A stretch of DNA of 64,000 nucleotides from Sphingobacteriales bacterium (GTDB taxonomy: Bacteria > Bacteroidota > Bacteroidia > Chitinophagales > UBA2359): the NCBI GenBank assembly GCA_016700115.1, contig CP064999.1, forward strand, positions 3,410,001 through 3,474,000. The letters run 5' to 3'. Below are positions 55,889-64,000 of this stretch, one piece after another. The notes beneath the pieces are model-generated. The model was not told where the DNA came from. It saw nothing but the letters and a program-made list of their open reading frames with translations, and did not search any database. Every line of letters starts with the position of its first letter. Position 1 is the stretch's first letter. The position numbers and the translations under genes are program-made.

Positions 55889-58024
55889 ATGACTGAAAAA
55901 ATTGTTCAACAACTTGCAAAACAACTGAACCTGAGCCTTAAACAGGTTGCTGCCGTCATTCTTCTTTTAGACGAAGGGGCTACCATTCCTTTCATTGCCC
56001 GCTATCGAAAGGAGCTGACCGGTAGTTTGGACGAAGTTCAGATTGCCGCCATCCGGGACGGGCTGCAAAAGCTGCGGGAATTAGAACAACGCCGCGAATA
56101 TGTTTTACAAACCATCGAAGCACAGGGTAAACTGACTCCCGAACTTAGCGAAGCCATCACCAAAGCCGACAATATGGCAGCGTTGGAAGACCTTTACCTG
56201 CCGTTTAAACCCAAGCGCCGCACCCGTGCAGTTGTTGCGCGCGAAAAAGGGTTGGAGCCGCTTGCGCAGGCAATTATGGAGCAAAAAAACTTAGACCCGG
56301 TGAAATTAGCAGCCGGTTATGTGGACGAAAGCAAGGAAATTTTTACCCCGCTCGAAGCCCTTGCCGGTGCGCGCGACATCATTGCCGAGGTCATCAGCGA
56401 ACATGCAGGTGCGCGTGCGCTCATCAGGCGATTGTTTGTCAATACGGGGCTGATGGTGTCAAAAGTCATCAAAGACAAAGAAACCGAAGCCGCAAAGTTT
56501 AAAGACTATTTCGATTGGTCAGAGCCGCTGCGCAACATTCCCTCCCATCGTTTTCTGGCGATGATGCGCGGCGAAGCCGAAGATTTACTCAGGGTGCATA
56601 TTGAGCCGGACGCAGAACGTGCCGTTGCCATTCTGGAAAAGACGTTTGTGGTGAGCAGCAATCTTTGCGGCGATCAGGTCAGGATGGCAGTCCATGATGC
56701 GTGGAAAAGGCTGATGAAATATTCATTGGAAGCCGAGGTTCGGAACGAAGCCAAAGCCAAAGCCGATGTTGAAGCCATTCATGTCTTTACCGACAACCTC
56801 CGGCATCTGCTGATGGCACCGCCTTTGGGGGCAAAAAACATCCTGGGCATTGACCCGGGTTTTAGAACCGGCTGCAAAGTGGTCTGCCTCAACAAAGAAG
56901 GGAAGCTGTTGCAGGATACCACTATTTTTCCTTTTGAAAAAAGCCCTGCAAAACGCTATGAAACAGTCAGTATCCTCACAGACCTTTGCGAAAAATACAA
57001 AATTGAAGCCATCGCCATCGGCAACGGAACGGGAGGCCGGGAGACAGAGGCGTTTGTTCAAAGCCTTCAACTGCCTGACATTCAGATAGTGATGGTCAAC
57101 GAAAGCGGGGCTTCTGTATATTCGGCATCAGAGGTGGCAAGAGAGGAGTTTCCGGATAAAGACATCACCGTCAGGGGGGCAGTTTCGATTGCCCGGAGGC
57201 TGATGGACCCGTTGGCAGAGTTGGTCAGGATTGACCCTAAATCAATCGGGGTGGGGCAGTATCAGCACGATGTTGACCAGAACCTGTTGAAACAATCGCT
57301 CGACGATGTGGTCATCAGTTGTGTCAATAGTGTTGGGGTAAATATCAACACGGCAAGCAAACAGTTGCTGACCTATGTGTCAGGGTTGGGCAACAAACTT
57401 GCGCAAAACATCATTGACTATCGAAACCAAAACGGAGCGTTCACCCAAAAAATAACCCTGAAAAAAGTGCCCGGAATCGGTCCGAAAGCCTTCGAACAGG
57501 CAGCGGGATTCATCCGCATACCCGATGCCGTCAATCCTTTGGATGCCGGAGCTGTTCACCCCGAAAGTTTTTCCATTGTCGAGAAAATGGCAAAGGACAA
57601 TCAATGTACGGTATTGGATTTGGTCAAAAAACGGGAGTTGCGGGAAAAGGTAAATTTAAAAATATACATCACCGAACAGGTAGGATTGCCCACCCTGAAC
57701 GACATCATGGAAGAACTGGCAAAACCCGGACGGGATCCCCGGAGCGAATTTGAGCAGGTTAGTTTTTCCGAAGGCATCAACAGCATCGAAGACCTGTCAG
57801 TGGGCATGATTTTGAACGGGATAATCACCAATGTTACAAATTTCGGAGCCTTTGTTGACATCGGAGTGCATCAGGACGGCATGGTGCATGTCAGCGAGAT
57901 TGCCAACAAATTCATCAAAGACCCCAAAACCGAACTCAGAGTGCAGCAAATTGTCAAGGTAAAAGTGCTGCATATTGACCTTACCCGCAAACGCATTCAG
58001 CTTAGCATCAAACAAGCCCTTTGA
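55889..58024 (+). CDS. tex: RNA-binding transcription accessory protein Tex
   Basis: 711 residues from the ATG at 55889; a longer frame from the TTG at 55862 overlaps the promoter box and is unlikely. The Tex layout is complete. The N-terminal helical domain has LDEGATIPFIARYRKELTGSLDE at about 27-50 and DLYLPFKPKRRTRA at about 102-115. The YqgF/RNase H-like domain at about 320-450 has ILGIDPGFRTGCKV and AIGNGTGGRETE. The helix-hairpin-helix region at about 480-560 has the YVSGLGNKLAQNI and VPGIGPKAFEQAAGF repeats. A C-terminal S1 domain at about 635-710 has GMILNGIITNVTNFGAFVDIGVHQDGMVHVSE. It is a cytosolic nucleic-acid-binding protein affecting transcription. First gene of a closely spaced run. 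Confidence 0.96.
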   Translation: MTEKIVQQLAKQLNLSLKQVAAVILLLDEGATIPFIARYRKELTGSLDEVQIAAIRDGLQKLRELEQRREYVLQTIEAQGKLTPELSEAITKADNMAALEDLYLPFKPKRRTRAVVAREKGLEPLAQAIMEQKNLDPVKLAAGYVDESKEIFTPLEALAGARDIIAEVISEHAGARALIRRLFVNTGLMVSKVIKDKETEAAKFKDYFDWSEPLRNIPSHRFLAMMRGEAEDLLRVHIEPDAERAVAILEKTFVVSSNLCGDQVRMAVHDAWKRLMKYSLEAEVRNEAKAKADVEAIHVFTDNLRHLLMAPPLGAKNILGIDPGFRTGCKVVCLNKEGKLLQDTTIFPFEKSPAKRYETVSILTDLCEKYKIEAIAIGNGTGGRETEAFVQSLQLPDIQIVMVNESGASVYSASEVAREEFPDKDITVRGAVSIARRLMDPLAELVRIDPKSIGVGQYQHDVDQNLLKQSLDDVVISCVNSVGVNINTASKQLLTYVSGLGNKLAQNIIDYRNQNGAFTQKITLKKVPGIGPKAFEQAAGFIRIPDAVNPLDAGAVHPESFSIVEKMAKDNQCTVLDLVKKRELREKVNLKIYITEQVGLPTLNDIMEELAKPGRDPRSEFEQVSFSEGINSIEDLSVGMILNGIITNVTNFGAFVDIGVHQDGMVHVSEIANKFIKDPKTELRVQQIVKVKVLHIDLTRKRIQLSIKQAL

Positions 58025-58048
58025 TTTTTTTACCCCATTAAATCCCGC

Positions 58049-59146
58049 ATGGAAACTATCGCCCTTCTCGGAATTGGAAAACTCGGACTATGTTTTGCCC
58101 TTAACCTCGAACAGGCGGGTTATCGGGTCATCGGTGTGGATATCTCAGAACAGTATGTCGAACAGATAAACCAAAAGCTATTGGTCGCAACCGAACCGCA
58201 CGTCAGCGAATACCTTTCGCAAAGCCAGAATTTTCAGGCGACCGTTCACATTGACGAGGCGTTAAACAGCACGGCCGAACTCATCTTTATCGTGGTTGCC
58301 ACCCCAACCGCCGAAGATGGCAGCTATAATCACGAACAGATTGAGCGCGTCGCCGAAGAACTTAAACGCAAAGGAATTTCCGAAAAACAACGGCATCTGG
58401 TCATTATGTGTACCACCATGCCGGGATATTGCGACTTGCTTGCCGCAGAACTCGCACCGTTTAACTATACGTTGAGCTACAATCCCGAATTTATCGCACA
58501 AGGCAGCATCATTAGAGACCAGCAATTCCCGGATCAGGTCTTGATTGGCGAAGCCAACCCGGAGACAGGTGATAAAATTGTGAAGGTCTATGAAAAAATT
58601 TGCCGCAACAAACCGGTGTTTTGCAGAATGAGCCGGTTGAGTGCGGAAATTTGCAAATTAGCAACCAATTGTTTTTTGACCACCAAGATTTCATTTGCCA
58701 ATGCCATCGGCGATTTAGCCATTCAGGCCGGTGCAGAACCCGGTAAAATCCTCGCCGCCATCGGCGCAGACAGCAGGATTGGGCATAAATATTTCAATTA
58801 TGGATATGGTTACGGAGGCCCGTGTTTTCCAAGAGACAACCGCGCGTTGAACATTTTTGCAGAAAATCAGAACTACCCCCTTTTAATCAGCCGCGCAACA
58901 GACGAGGTCAATAAACGCCATCTTCAGTTTCAGCTTGGGCGTATGCTCGAAAATCACGAGGTCGGAGACGAAATCATTTTTGACCATGTCAGCTACAAAA
59001 AAGGCTCGGTCATTCTCGAAGAATCCCAACAATTAGCTTTAGCGGTTGAGTTGGCAAAACAAGGCAGAAAAGTCATCGTGCAAGATCATCCGGAGGTAAT
59101 CAGACAGGTAAAAGCCCTGTACGGCGATTTGTTTATCTATGAATAA
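58049..59146 (+). CDS. Nucleotide-sugar dehydrogenase (UDP-glucose/GDP-mannose dehydrogenase family)
   Basis: 365 residues. The N-terminal Rossmann fold has GIGKLG at 8-13 and a GVDISEQYVEQIN dinucleotide segment. The family landmarks follow: VATPTAEDGSY, CTTMPGYCDLLA (replacing the usual STVPPGT), SYNPEFIAQGSIIRD at about 143-158, the central helix AEICKLATNCFLTTKISFAN, and the active-site loop GYGGPCFPRDNRAL with catalytic Cys near 260. It is shorter than typical UDP-glucose dehydrogenases (about 440) because the C-terminal UDP-binding domain is reduced, so the substrate is uncertain. It should oxidise a nucleotide sugar to the uronate with two NAD+. It follows tex by 24 bases and precedes the HTTM gene by 12, so co-transcription is likely. 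Confidence 0.85.
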   Translation: METIALLGIGKLGLCFALNLEQAGYRVIGVDISEQYVEQINQKLLVATEPHVSEYLSQSQNFQATVHIDEALNSTAELIFIVVATPTAEDGSYNHEQIERVAEELKRKGISEKQRHLVIMCTTMPGYCDLLAAELAPFNYTLSYNPEFIAQGSIIRDQQFPDQVLIGEANPETGDKIVKVYEKICRNKPVFCRMSRLSAEICKLATNCFLTTKISFANAIGDLAIQAGAEPGKILAAIGADSRIGHKYFNYGYGYGGPCFPRDNRALNIFAENQNYPLLISRATDEVNKRHLQFQLGRMLENHEVGDEIIFDHVSYKKGSVILEESQQLALAVELAKQGRKVIVQDHPEVIRQVKALYGDLFIYE

Positions 59147-59158
59147 ATCACTGCGCCC

Positions 59159-61108
59159 ATGTTCCAAATTCAAAACATACAGGTAATCGGTCAAAAACTC
59201 GCGCAAAGATTGGAATCGGGCAGGCTGATTCAAGGCGCATTTATCCTGTTTACCTTCTCCCTGTTCTTTATGAATTTCCCGTTCCGTTTCAGGGACAACT
59301 TTCTCAACATCATCAACCGCATTTTTTTCCCGTACTACCTCTATTTAAAATCAATTTTCCCCGAAAACCATCTGCTATATTACAGATTGACAGCGCTGGT
59401 TTTGTTTTTGTCCGGCACGGTAGTTTTGTTTTTTTTCTGGCGAAAAATCAGAACGATAAACCTACCCGGAAAGGTAGTTGCCCTTACGGGAATACTCAGC
59501 TCGGACACTTACCCCAAAGCCCTTTTCAAAGCCGCCCTCAGTACGATGGTCTTAACCCTTGCCGGAACGACCTTATACTATATCGCGCGGTTTGCCATCT
59601 CAGACAAGGTTGTATTTAACGCAGTGCAGTTCTGGATCAGCTATCTTTTAATCCTGTCATTGATCTATTTGGCCTATTGTCTGATTTATACCGGACGAAA
59701 TCAGATACTCCCCTTTACAAAACAATTTTTCTTAACCCCCACTTCAGCCTTTAACCTTGCCATTTTCAGGGCATTGATAGGATTGTACCTGTTCGGGTTT
59801 TACCATTATCGAACATTTACCACCCCGTTTTGGGCAACGATGCCGCAAGAATCGCGGGTAAGCCTCCCAATGATGGGTTGGTTTATTCAAAACGTCCCCA
59901 TCAATCCCGAACTATACCATATTACTGGAATTGCGGGCATGGTATTGGCATGGTTCATCACAGTCGGACTATTTACCCGCCCGGCTTTGCTGCTCAACAT
60001 TCCCCTTTCTGTTTACCTGTTGGGTGTCCCTATGTTTTTTGGAAAATTAGCTCACCAGCAAATCTGGGTATGGTTTCCCGCCATCCTCGCTTTCAGTCGT
60101 TGTGCCGATGTGTTCTCGCTCGATGCCCTCATCAGGAAATATCTCAGAAAACAAACGTTGGAGCAAACAATCAGCCCCCTGTATTCGCTTCCCTTAAAGT
60201 TCGTTTGGTTGCACTTCGGCATCATCTATTTCTTTGCGGGCATCGTCAAGCTGCGCGATTGCGGGTTAGATTGGGCTTTGGGAAACAACATGATCAACCA
60301 GATACAGATTGAATGGCTTCAGAACTACAATGCGATGCCCGGCTTCAGAATAGACCGGTATCCGTTGCTGGCGCATACCGGCGGTATTTTCCTGATTCTG
60401 TTCGAACTGTTTTACCCGTTCTTAATCCTGACCCCTTTGACCAGATTATTCAGTTTTTGGGGAGGCTTGAGCTTTCACCAATCCGCCTTGTATTTTATGA
60501 ACATCGGCTTTCAGGATTTGCAGCATACCTATTCTTCATACATCAATTTTTCGGGAATAGGCCAACGGGTAAAAGGTTGGGTAAAAGGCCGCACACCTTC
60601 AAATCTCATTTGCACGGAAACAAAAACCCTTAGTTTTACCCAAAACTGGAAACAAAAAGGGTTCCGGTTTACCTTCTTAACAGGCAGCTTGTTTTTCATA
60701 ATCAATTTCTTCTGCGGATTAACCGGCATCCATTCCTGGCCATTCTCATCCTACCCCACCTATTCGCGGATAGTCGAAGACCATCATTGGTATGTCTATT
60801 TCGAAGCCCACGACCGCAACAGCCAAAGTTTTGATTTATACAAATTAGGAGAACAAGCCGGCCATCGCATGGAAAGTTTTACCCCCTTGGAAGACAGAAT
60901 TTACGAAAACTATCAGGCCGGAGATACCTCGGCCATGAATCAAAACATCCAACGCCTGTGGACAATCTGGAAAGACAATGTTTTGGAACTAAAGGAGGCA
61001 GATTCTGTCGTGGTCTATTTAAGGCAATCGCCCATAGCGCCGGAAACTAAAGACAGCATCATCCAACAAATCAAACTTGCGATATTGTCTGAAAAAGATT
61101 TACATTAG
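59159..61108 (+). CDS. HTTM-domain polytopic membrane protein
   Basis: 649 residues with about ten hydrophobic helices. Residues about 1-195 hold three or four helices without a recognisable domain. The HTTM domain (vitamin K-dependent gamma-carboxylase-like) spans about 197-465. Its landmarks are NLAIFRALIGLYLFGFYHYR, GLFTRPALLLNIPLSVYLLG, the LHFGIIYFFAGIVKLRDCGLDWALGNNM segment and FELFYPFLILTPLTR. After another helix (about 505-525), the C-terminal 120 residues are soluble. Bacterial HTTM proteins are of unknown activity; only a few are related to true carboxylases. Here it lies between a sugar dehydrogenase (12-base gap) and a glycosyltransferase (41-base gap), which suggests a role in membrane-linked glycan or lipid modification. 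That role is inferred from context alone. Confidence 0.82.
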   Translation: MFQIQNIQVIGQKLAQRLESGRLIQGAFILFTFSLFFMNFPFRFRDNFLNIINRIFFPYYLYLKSIFPENHLLYYRLTALVLFLSGTVVLFFFWRKIRTINLPGKVVALTGILSSDTYPKALFKAALSTMVLTLAGTTLYYIARFAISDKVVFNAVQFWISYLLILSLIYLAYCLIYTGRNQILPFTKQFFLTPTSAFNLAIFRALIGLYLFGFYHYRTFTTPFWATMPQESRVSLPMMGWFIQNVPINPELYHITGIAGMVLAWFITVGLFTRPALLLNIPLSVYLLGVPMFFGKLAHQQIWVWFPAILAFSRCADVFSLDALIRKYLRKQTLEQTISPLYSLPLKFVWLHFGIIYFFAGIVKLRDCGLDWALGNNMINQIQIEWLQNYNAMPGFRIDRYPLLAHTGGIFLILFELFYPFLILTPLTRLFSFWGGLSFHQSALYFMNIGFQDLQHTYSSYINFSGIGQRVKGWVKGRTPSNLICTETKTLSFTQNWKQKGFRFTFLTGSLFFIINFFCGLTGIHSWPFSSYPTYSRIVEDHHWYVYFEAHDRNSQSFDLYKLGEQAGHRMESFTPLEDRIYENYQAGDTSAMNQNIQRLWTIWKDNVLELKEADSVVVYLRQSPIAPETKDSIIQQIKLAILSEKDLH

Positions 61109-61149
61109 CCCACATTTACCGGACAATATCTAATCAAAAAGGGTATAAA

Positions 61150-63141
61150 ATGCCAGATATTTTTACACCTGCCATTGTAATACCGGCCTATAATCGCCCC
61201 CAATGTCTGCAACGGTTGTTGGATTTGGTCGCGCAGGCAAACTACCCCAATCGTCCCGTTACTTTAATCATCAGCATTGACCCGTCACCGGTTCAGGAAG
61301 TCCTTACCATTGCCCAAAATTTCAATTGGAAACATGGAACTAAAAACATCATCACCCATCAGCACCGGTTAGGGTTAAAAAATCATATTCTCTGCTGCGG
61401 AAGCCTGACCGCAGAATATGAAAGCATCATCCTTTTAGAAGATGACCTACTTGTTTCCCCCTTTTTTTACGAATACGCCATCCAATCTCTGTCGCACTAC
61501 GTCAAAGAAGATACGATAGCTGGAATTTCGCTCTACAATTATCAGATTACCGAAAACGGATACTACCCCTTTGCTCCCATAGACGATGGAAGTGATGTCT
61601 ATTTTATCCGGACAGCATCCTCATGGGGGCAGGTTTGGACAAAAAAACAATGGGCGGGTTTTGAAGAATGGCTATCAAACAACCCCGGACACGAACTGAA
61701 TAAATCCTTATATCCAAAGTATTTAAGTGCTTGGTCTGAACATTCGTGGAAGAAACATTTTATATCGTACATGATCGAAGCGGGTCTGCACTTCGTGTTT
61801 CCGCGATTGTCTTTGACCACAAACCCCGGTGAAACCGGCACAAATGCCCTGACTAAAGGGCTGTTCCAGGTGCCCTTGCAAATGGAAAAAAAGACTTACC
61901 GGTTTGTGTCCCCCCTTGTTTCAAAAGCAATGTATGACGCACACTTTGAAATTGAGCCTGATTGTCTAAATCAGTATGCACCTCATTTAAAGGGGTATAA
62001 TTATACCGTTGACTTGTACGGAACAAAACAAAAAGAGCAAATCCAAACCCCTTACGTGCTGACCTCAAAACAAGCGTCTGCCGCAATCTTCACCTACGGA
62101 CAAACCATGTTCCCAAACGTGTTGAATGTGATTTTCAGGCAGGAAGGTAAAACCATAAAGCTCGCACGAACGAATGATGTTCAGTCATCCGGACTTCCGG
62201 CATTTAAAAACTACTACCGCATTTCTTCCATTGCCCCTCAGATTTTTGGAGAAATGCAGCAATTCCCCTCCATCAGCATAATTATTCCTATTCTTTCAAC
62301 CCAAACAGAAAATCTCATCAACACAATCACCTCCTTAACCGTCCAGAACTACCCAAATCTCCAGTTAATTTTTGCGGCATACCGCCCGGACATCACCCAA
62401 AACTGGTTCGATTTAAACATCCTCCCCTTGTTGCTTAATATAGAACATTATGAGTTCATACCAATGCCCGAACCGGAAACAAAACCTAAAGATTCGATGA
62501 TAGAAGCTCTTAACCGTTCTAAGGGATTAGTTACCGGAATTGCCCTGCAGCCCGTTGGGGTATTTCAACCTTATTCATTAAGTATGCTGGCGAAAATATT
62601 TTCCCGGTTAGGAGATGTAAACTGGATTTTAACAACGCGGCATCCTCATGAAGATATTCTGGACAATCGGACTTCCCTGCCCAAATACAGATGGACCCGT
62701 GAACGATTTGACAATGCCCGTATTTCTGAAATTAACGCCAGTCTGAATACCGGTTTTATGGTGTGGAAAACCTTTTTATGGAAATCAGTGGAGGAAAAAT
62801 ACAAACAAGCCCCTGAAACCGAATCGTTTAACCTGTTTTTATGTCGCAACTTTTTTGAAAAGGAAGATTTATTTACCGTCCTTAGACCTATGTACATCAC
62901 TTTTCCAAAAACAGGGGATATAGTGGATGAAAATGAAACAAAGCAGAACCACGTATCATCAGCCAATCCGGATAAAGTTTCAAAGCCATTCAACAAACAG
63001 AAATTATTGGGGAAACTCTTCAAGCCGTTTTACCTTGCCGATATTCCTTATTTGCGCTACCTTTACATCAGTTTAAATAATTTGCCAAAGGTCATTCGGC
63101 ATCATCCCGATACAGACAGCTATTATTTGAGTGATTATTAA
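61150..63141 (+). CDS. Glycosyltransferase with two GT-A-like domains
   Basis: 663 residues, no signal peptide. The first GT-A domain (about 5-250) opens with PAIVIPAYNRPQCLQRLLDL and carries the metal-binding acidic motif in IILLEDDLLVSPFFYEYA at about 93-110. SSWGQVWTKKQW and TNPGETGTN resemble glycosyltransferases that act on long glycan or N-acetylglucosaminyl acceptors. A second, weaker GT2-like fold starts at about 373 (SISIIIPILSTQTENLINTI, SLTVQNYPNLQLIFAAY). It lacks a clear DxD, so it may be inactive or only bind acceptor. The protein probably builds part of a surface glycan on the cytosolic face. It follows the HTTM gene by 41 bases. Donor and acceptor are unknown. Confidence 0.82.
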   Translation: MPDIFTPAIVIPAYNRPQCLQRLLDLVAQANYPNRPVTLIISIDPSPVQEVLTIAQNFNWKHGTKNIITHQHRLGLKNHILCCGSLTAEYESIILLEDDLLVSPFFYEYAIQSLSHYVKEDTIAGISLYNYQITENGYYPFAPIDDGSDVYFIRTASSWGQVWTKKQWAGFEEWLSNNPGHELNKSLYPKYLSAWSEHSWKKHFISYMIEAGLHFVFPRLSLTTNPGETGTNALTKGLFQVPLQMEKKTYRFVSPLVSKAMYDAHFEIEPDCLNQYAPHLKGYNYTVDLYGTKQKEQIQTPYVLTSKQASAAIFTYGQTMFPNVLNVIFRQEGKTIKLARTNDVQSSGLPAFKNYYRISSIAPQIFGEMQQFPSISIIIPILSTQTENLINTITSLTVQNYPNLQLIFAAYRPDITQNWFDLNILPLLLNIEHYEFIPMPEPETKPKDSMIEALNRSKGLVTGIALQPVGVFQPYSLSMLAKIFSRLGDVNWILTTRHPHEDILDNRTSLPKYRWTRERFDNARISEINASLNTGFMVWKTFLWKSVEEKYKQAPETESFNLFLCRNFFEKEDLFTVLRPMYITFPKTGDIVDENETKQNHVSSANPDKVSKPFNKQKLLGKLFKPFYLADIPYLRYLYISLNNLPKVIRHHPDTDSYYLSDY

Positions 63142-63301
63142 ATCTTGGTTTTCCGGGAAGTCAGCGTCAAAAATTATTTAAACAAAACAGCACAAAAAGT
63201 CTAAGATTTTAATTGGCAATCAGTCTGCTTCAATTCAATATTTACCATTTCAGGAAAAATAAAAAAGAAAATCTGACACCTGAATAATAAAAAACAACCC
63301 T

Positions 63302-63547
63302 ATGGATCTCAATCATTTTCTGCAAAAGTTCAGCGAGCAATTTGACCTGACAGATGCCTCCCAAATCCTGCCCGAAACCGAGTTTAAACAATTGGAAGAA
63401 TGGAGTTCGATGCACGCCCTTTTGGTAATAGCGCTGATAGACGAGGAATTTGATGTTCCGTTTTCGGGTGAAGACCTGCAGAATTGTGTAACGGTATCAG
63501 ATATTTACCGCACAATTCTCGATCGGATTACCTTGAGCAGCAAATAA
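63302..63547 (+). CDS. Acyl carrier protein
   Basis: 81 residues, standard ACP size. The phosphopantetheine attachment site is EEWSSMHALLVIALIDEEF, where Ser36 occupies the position of the Ser in the classical DSL motif; the usual Asp is replaced by Ser, which is atypical. Helix III (VSDIYRTILDRI) is as expected. It is not the housekeeping AcpP type, because DSL is altered and the flanking genes are not core fatty-acid genes. It probably serves the ketoacyl synthase encoded 51 bases downstream, in a dedicated acyl pathway. Confidence 0.85.
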   Translation: MDLNHFLQKFSEQFDLTDASQILPETEFKQLEEWSSMHALLVIALIDEEFDVPFSGEDLQNCVTVSDIYRTILDRITLSSK

Positions 63548-63598
63548 ATACAAACTGTCTAAACCAATTCATTCTTTTTTCGCCTCGACTTAAAAATT

Positions 63599-64000
63599 AT
63601 GGCATTTCTTACAATTTCTAACGTTACCGTCTCAGGACTTGCTGCCTGTGTTCCCAAAAATGAGGTTGCCAATAATAATTACCCGGGATTGTCCGAGCGT
63701 GAAAAAAACCTGCTGATAAAAACAACCGGAATTGCCTTCCGGCGAATTGCTCCCCCTGATATTTGCGCTTCCGATTTGTGTTTTGTAGCAGCAACCAATC
63801 TTATCGAAGCATTAAACTGGAGCAAAAAAGACATAGAATTATTGATTTTCGTTTCACAAACTCCTGATTATCAGACACCCGCAACTGCCGTCATTTTACA
63901 AGAAAGGTTGGGACTGCCGACCTCATGCCTCGCTTTTGACATCAATCTGGGATGTTCCGCCTATGTTTACGGACTTTCCGCTATTGCCGGCCTGCTGTCA
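63599..64000 (+). CDS. 3-oxoacyl-ACP synthase III family protein (3' end outside window)
   Basis: The ATG at 63599 begins a frame that stays open for 134 codons to the window end. The sequence is a KAS III N-terminal half: VSGLAACVPKNEV, IKTTGIAFRRIA, LIFVSQTPDYQTPATAVILQERLGL, and the active-site region AFDINLGCSAYVYGL with catalytic Cys119. The His and Asn of the triad would lie beyond the edge. Such enzymes start chains by condensing an acyl-CoA with malonyl-ACP. Because a variant ACP gene precedes it by 51 bases, within a glycan-type cluster, a specialised acyl synthesis role is more likely than housekeeping FabH. Confidence 0.9.
   Translation, partial: MAFLTISNVTVSGLAACVPKNEVANNNYPGLSEREKNLLIKTTGIAFRRIAPPDICASDLCFVAATNLIEALNWSKKDIELLIFVSQTPDYQTPATAVILQERLGLPTSCLAFDINLGCSAYVYGLSAIAGLLS

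Overview
The window looks like a chromosomal segment of an uncultured member of the Bacteroidota (Saprospiria/Chitinophagia-like). Four things point there: a type IX secretion (T9SS) gliding-motility-type C-terminal sorting domain on a giant SprB-repeat protein, a TonB-dependent receptor with an N-terminal carboxypeptidase-regulatory-like domain, DUF1573 and other lipoproteins, and several exact TAnnTTTG (-7) promoter boxes typical of the phylum. No rRNA, tRNA, CRISPR array, intact insertion sequence or phage gene was seen.

Region 1 (1-31688, + strand) is the 3' part of one enormous surface-protein gene whose 5' end lies outside the window. It encodes about 10,560 residues in the window: about 84 near-identical 75-residue SprB-type repeats (type A), about 21 type-B repeats of the same length, about 30 diverged SprB-like repeats, two Ig/PKD-like domains and a T9SS type B sorting domain. 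Three small deletions (near 3981, 19280 and 22752) split it into four open frames. All three lie in G-containing runs inside recently duplicated repeat units, so consensus error in a repeat is as likely as real decay.

Region 2 (31689-33112) is non-coding. It holds a terminator and a roughly 25-copy array of a 21-bp unit built on a 12-bp palindromic core, bracketed by 30-bp direct repeats.

Region 3 (33113-49506) is ordinary core-type sequence: a lipoprotein, a TonB-dependent receptor downstream of a YciO/Sua5 gene, a DUF1573 lipoprotein and a YheT-type hydrolase diverging from a spacer with three matching inverted repeats, an O-antigen ligase-like protein, ccmB-ccmC, a PolB-like 3'-5' exonuclease, mutS, a three-gene pnt transhydrogenase operon and an LpxL-like acyltransferase.

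Region 4 (49507-55860) is repeat-rich accessory sequence. It has a transposase remnant, eight tandem 400-bp non-coding units each carrying a five-run G-quadruplex motif, and two convergent paralogous genes of unknown function bordering that array. It also has a second 21-bp palindromic array next to one paralog, dispersed AACCTTATTACC inverted repeats, a broken ORF and a 14-bp tandem repeat.

Region 5 (55861-64000, + strand) reads as one run of closely spaced genes: tex, a nucleotide-sugar dehydrogenase, an HTTM-domain membrane protein, a two-domain glycosyltransferase, an acyl carrier protein and a ketoacyl-ACP synthase III cut by the window edge. After tex this suggests a cell-surface glycan or lipid-linked product pathway.
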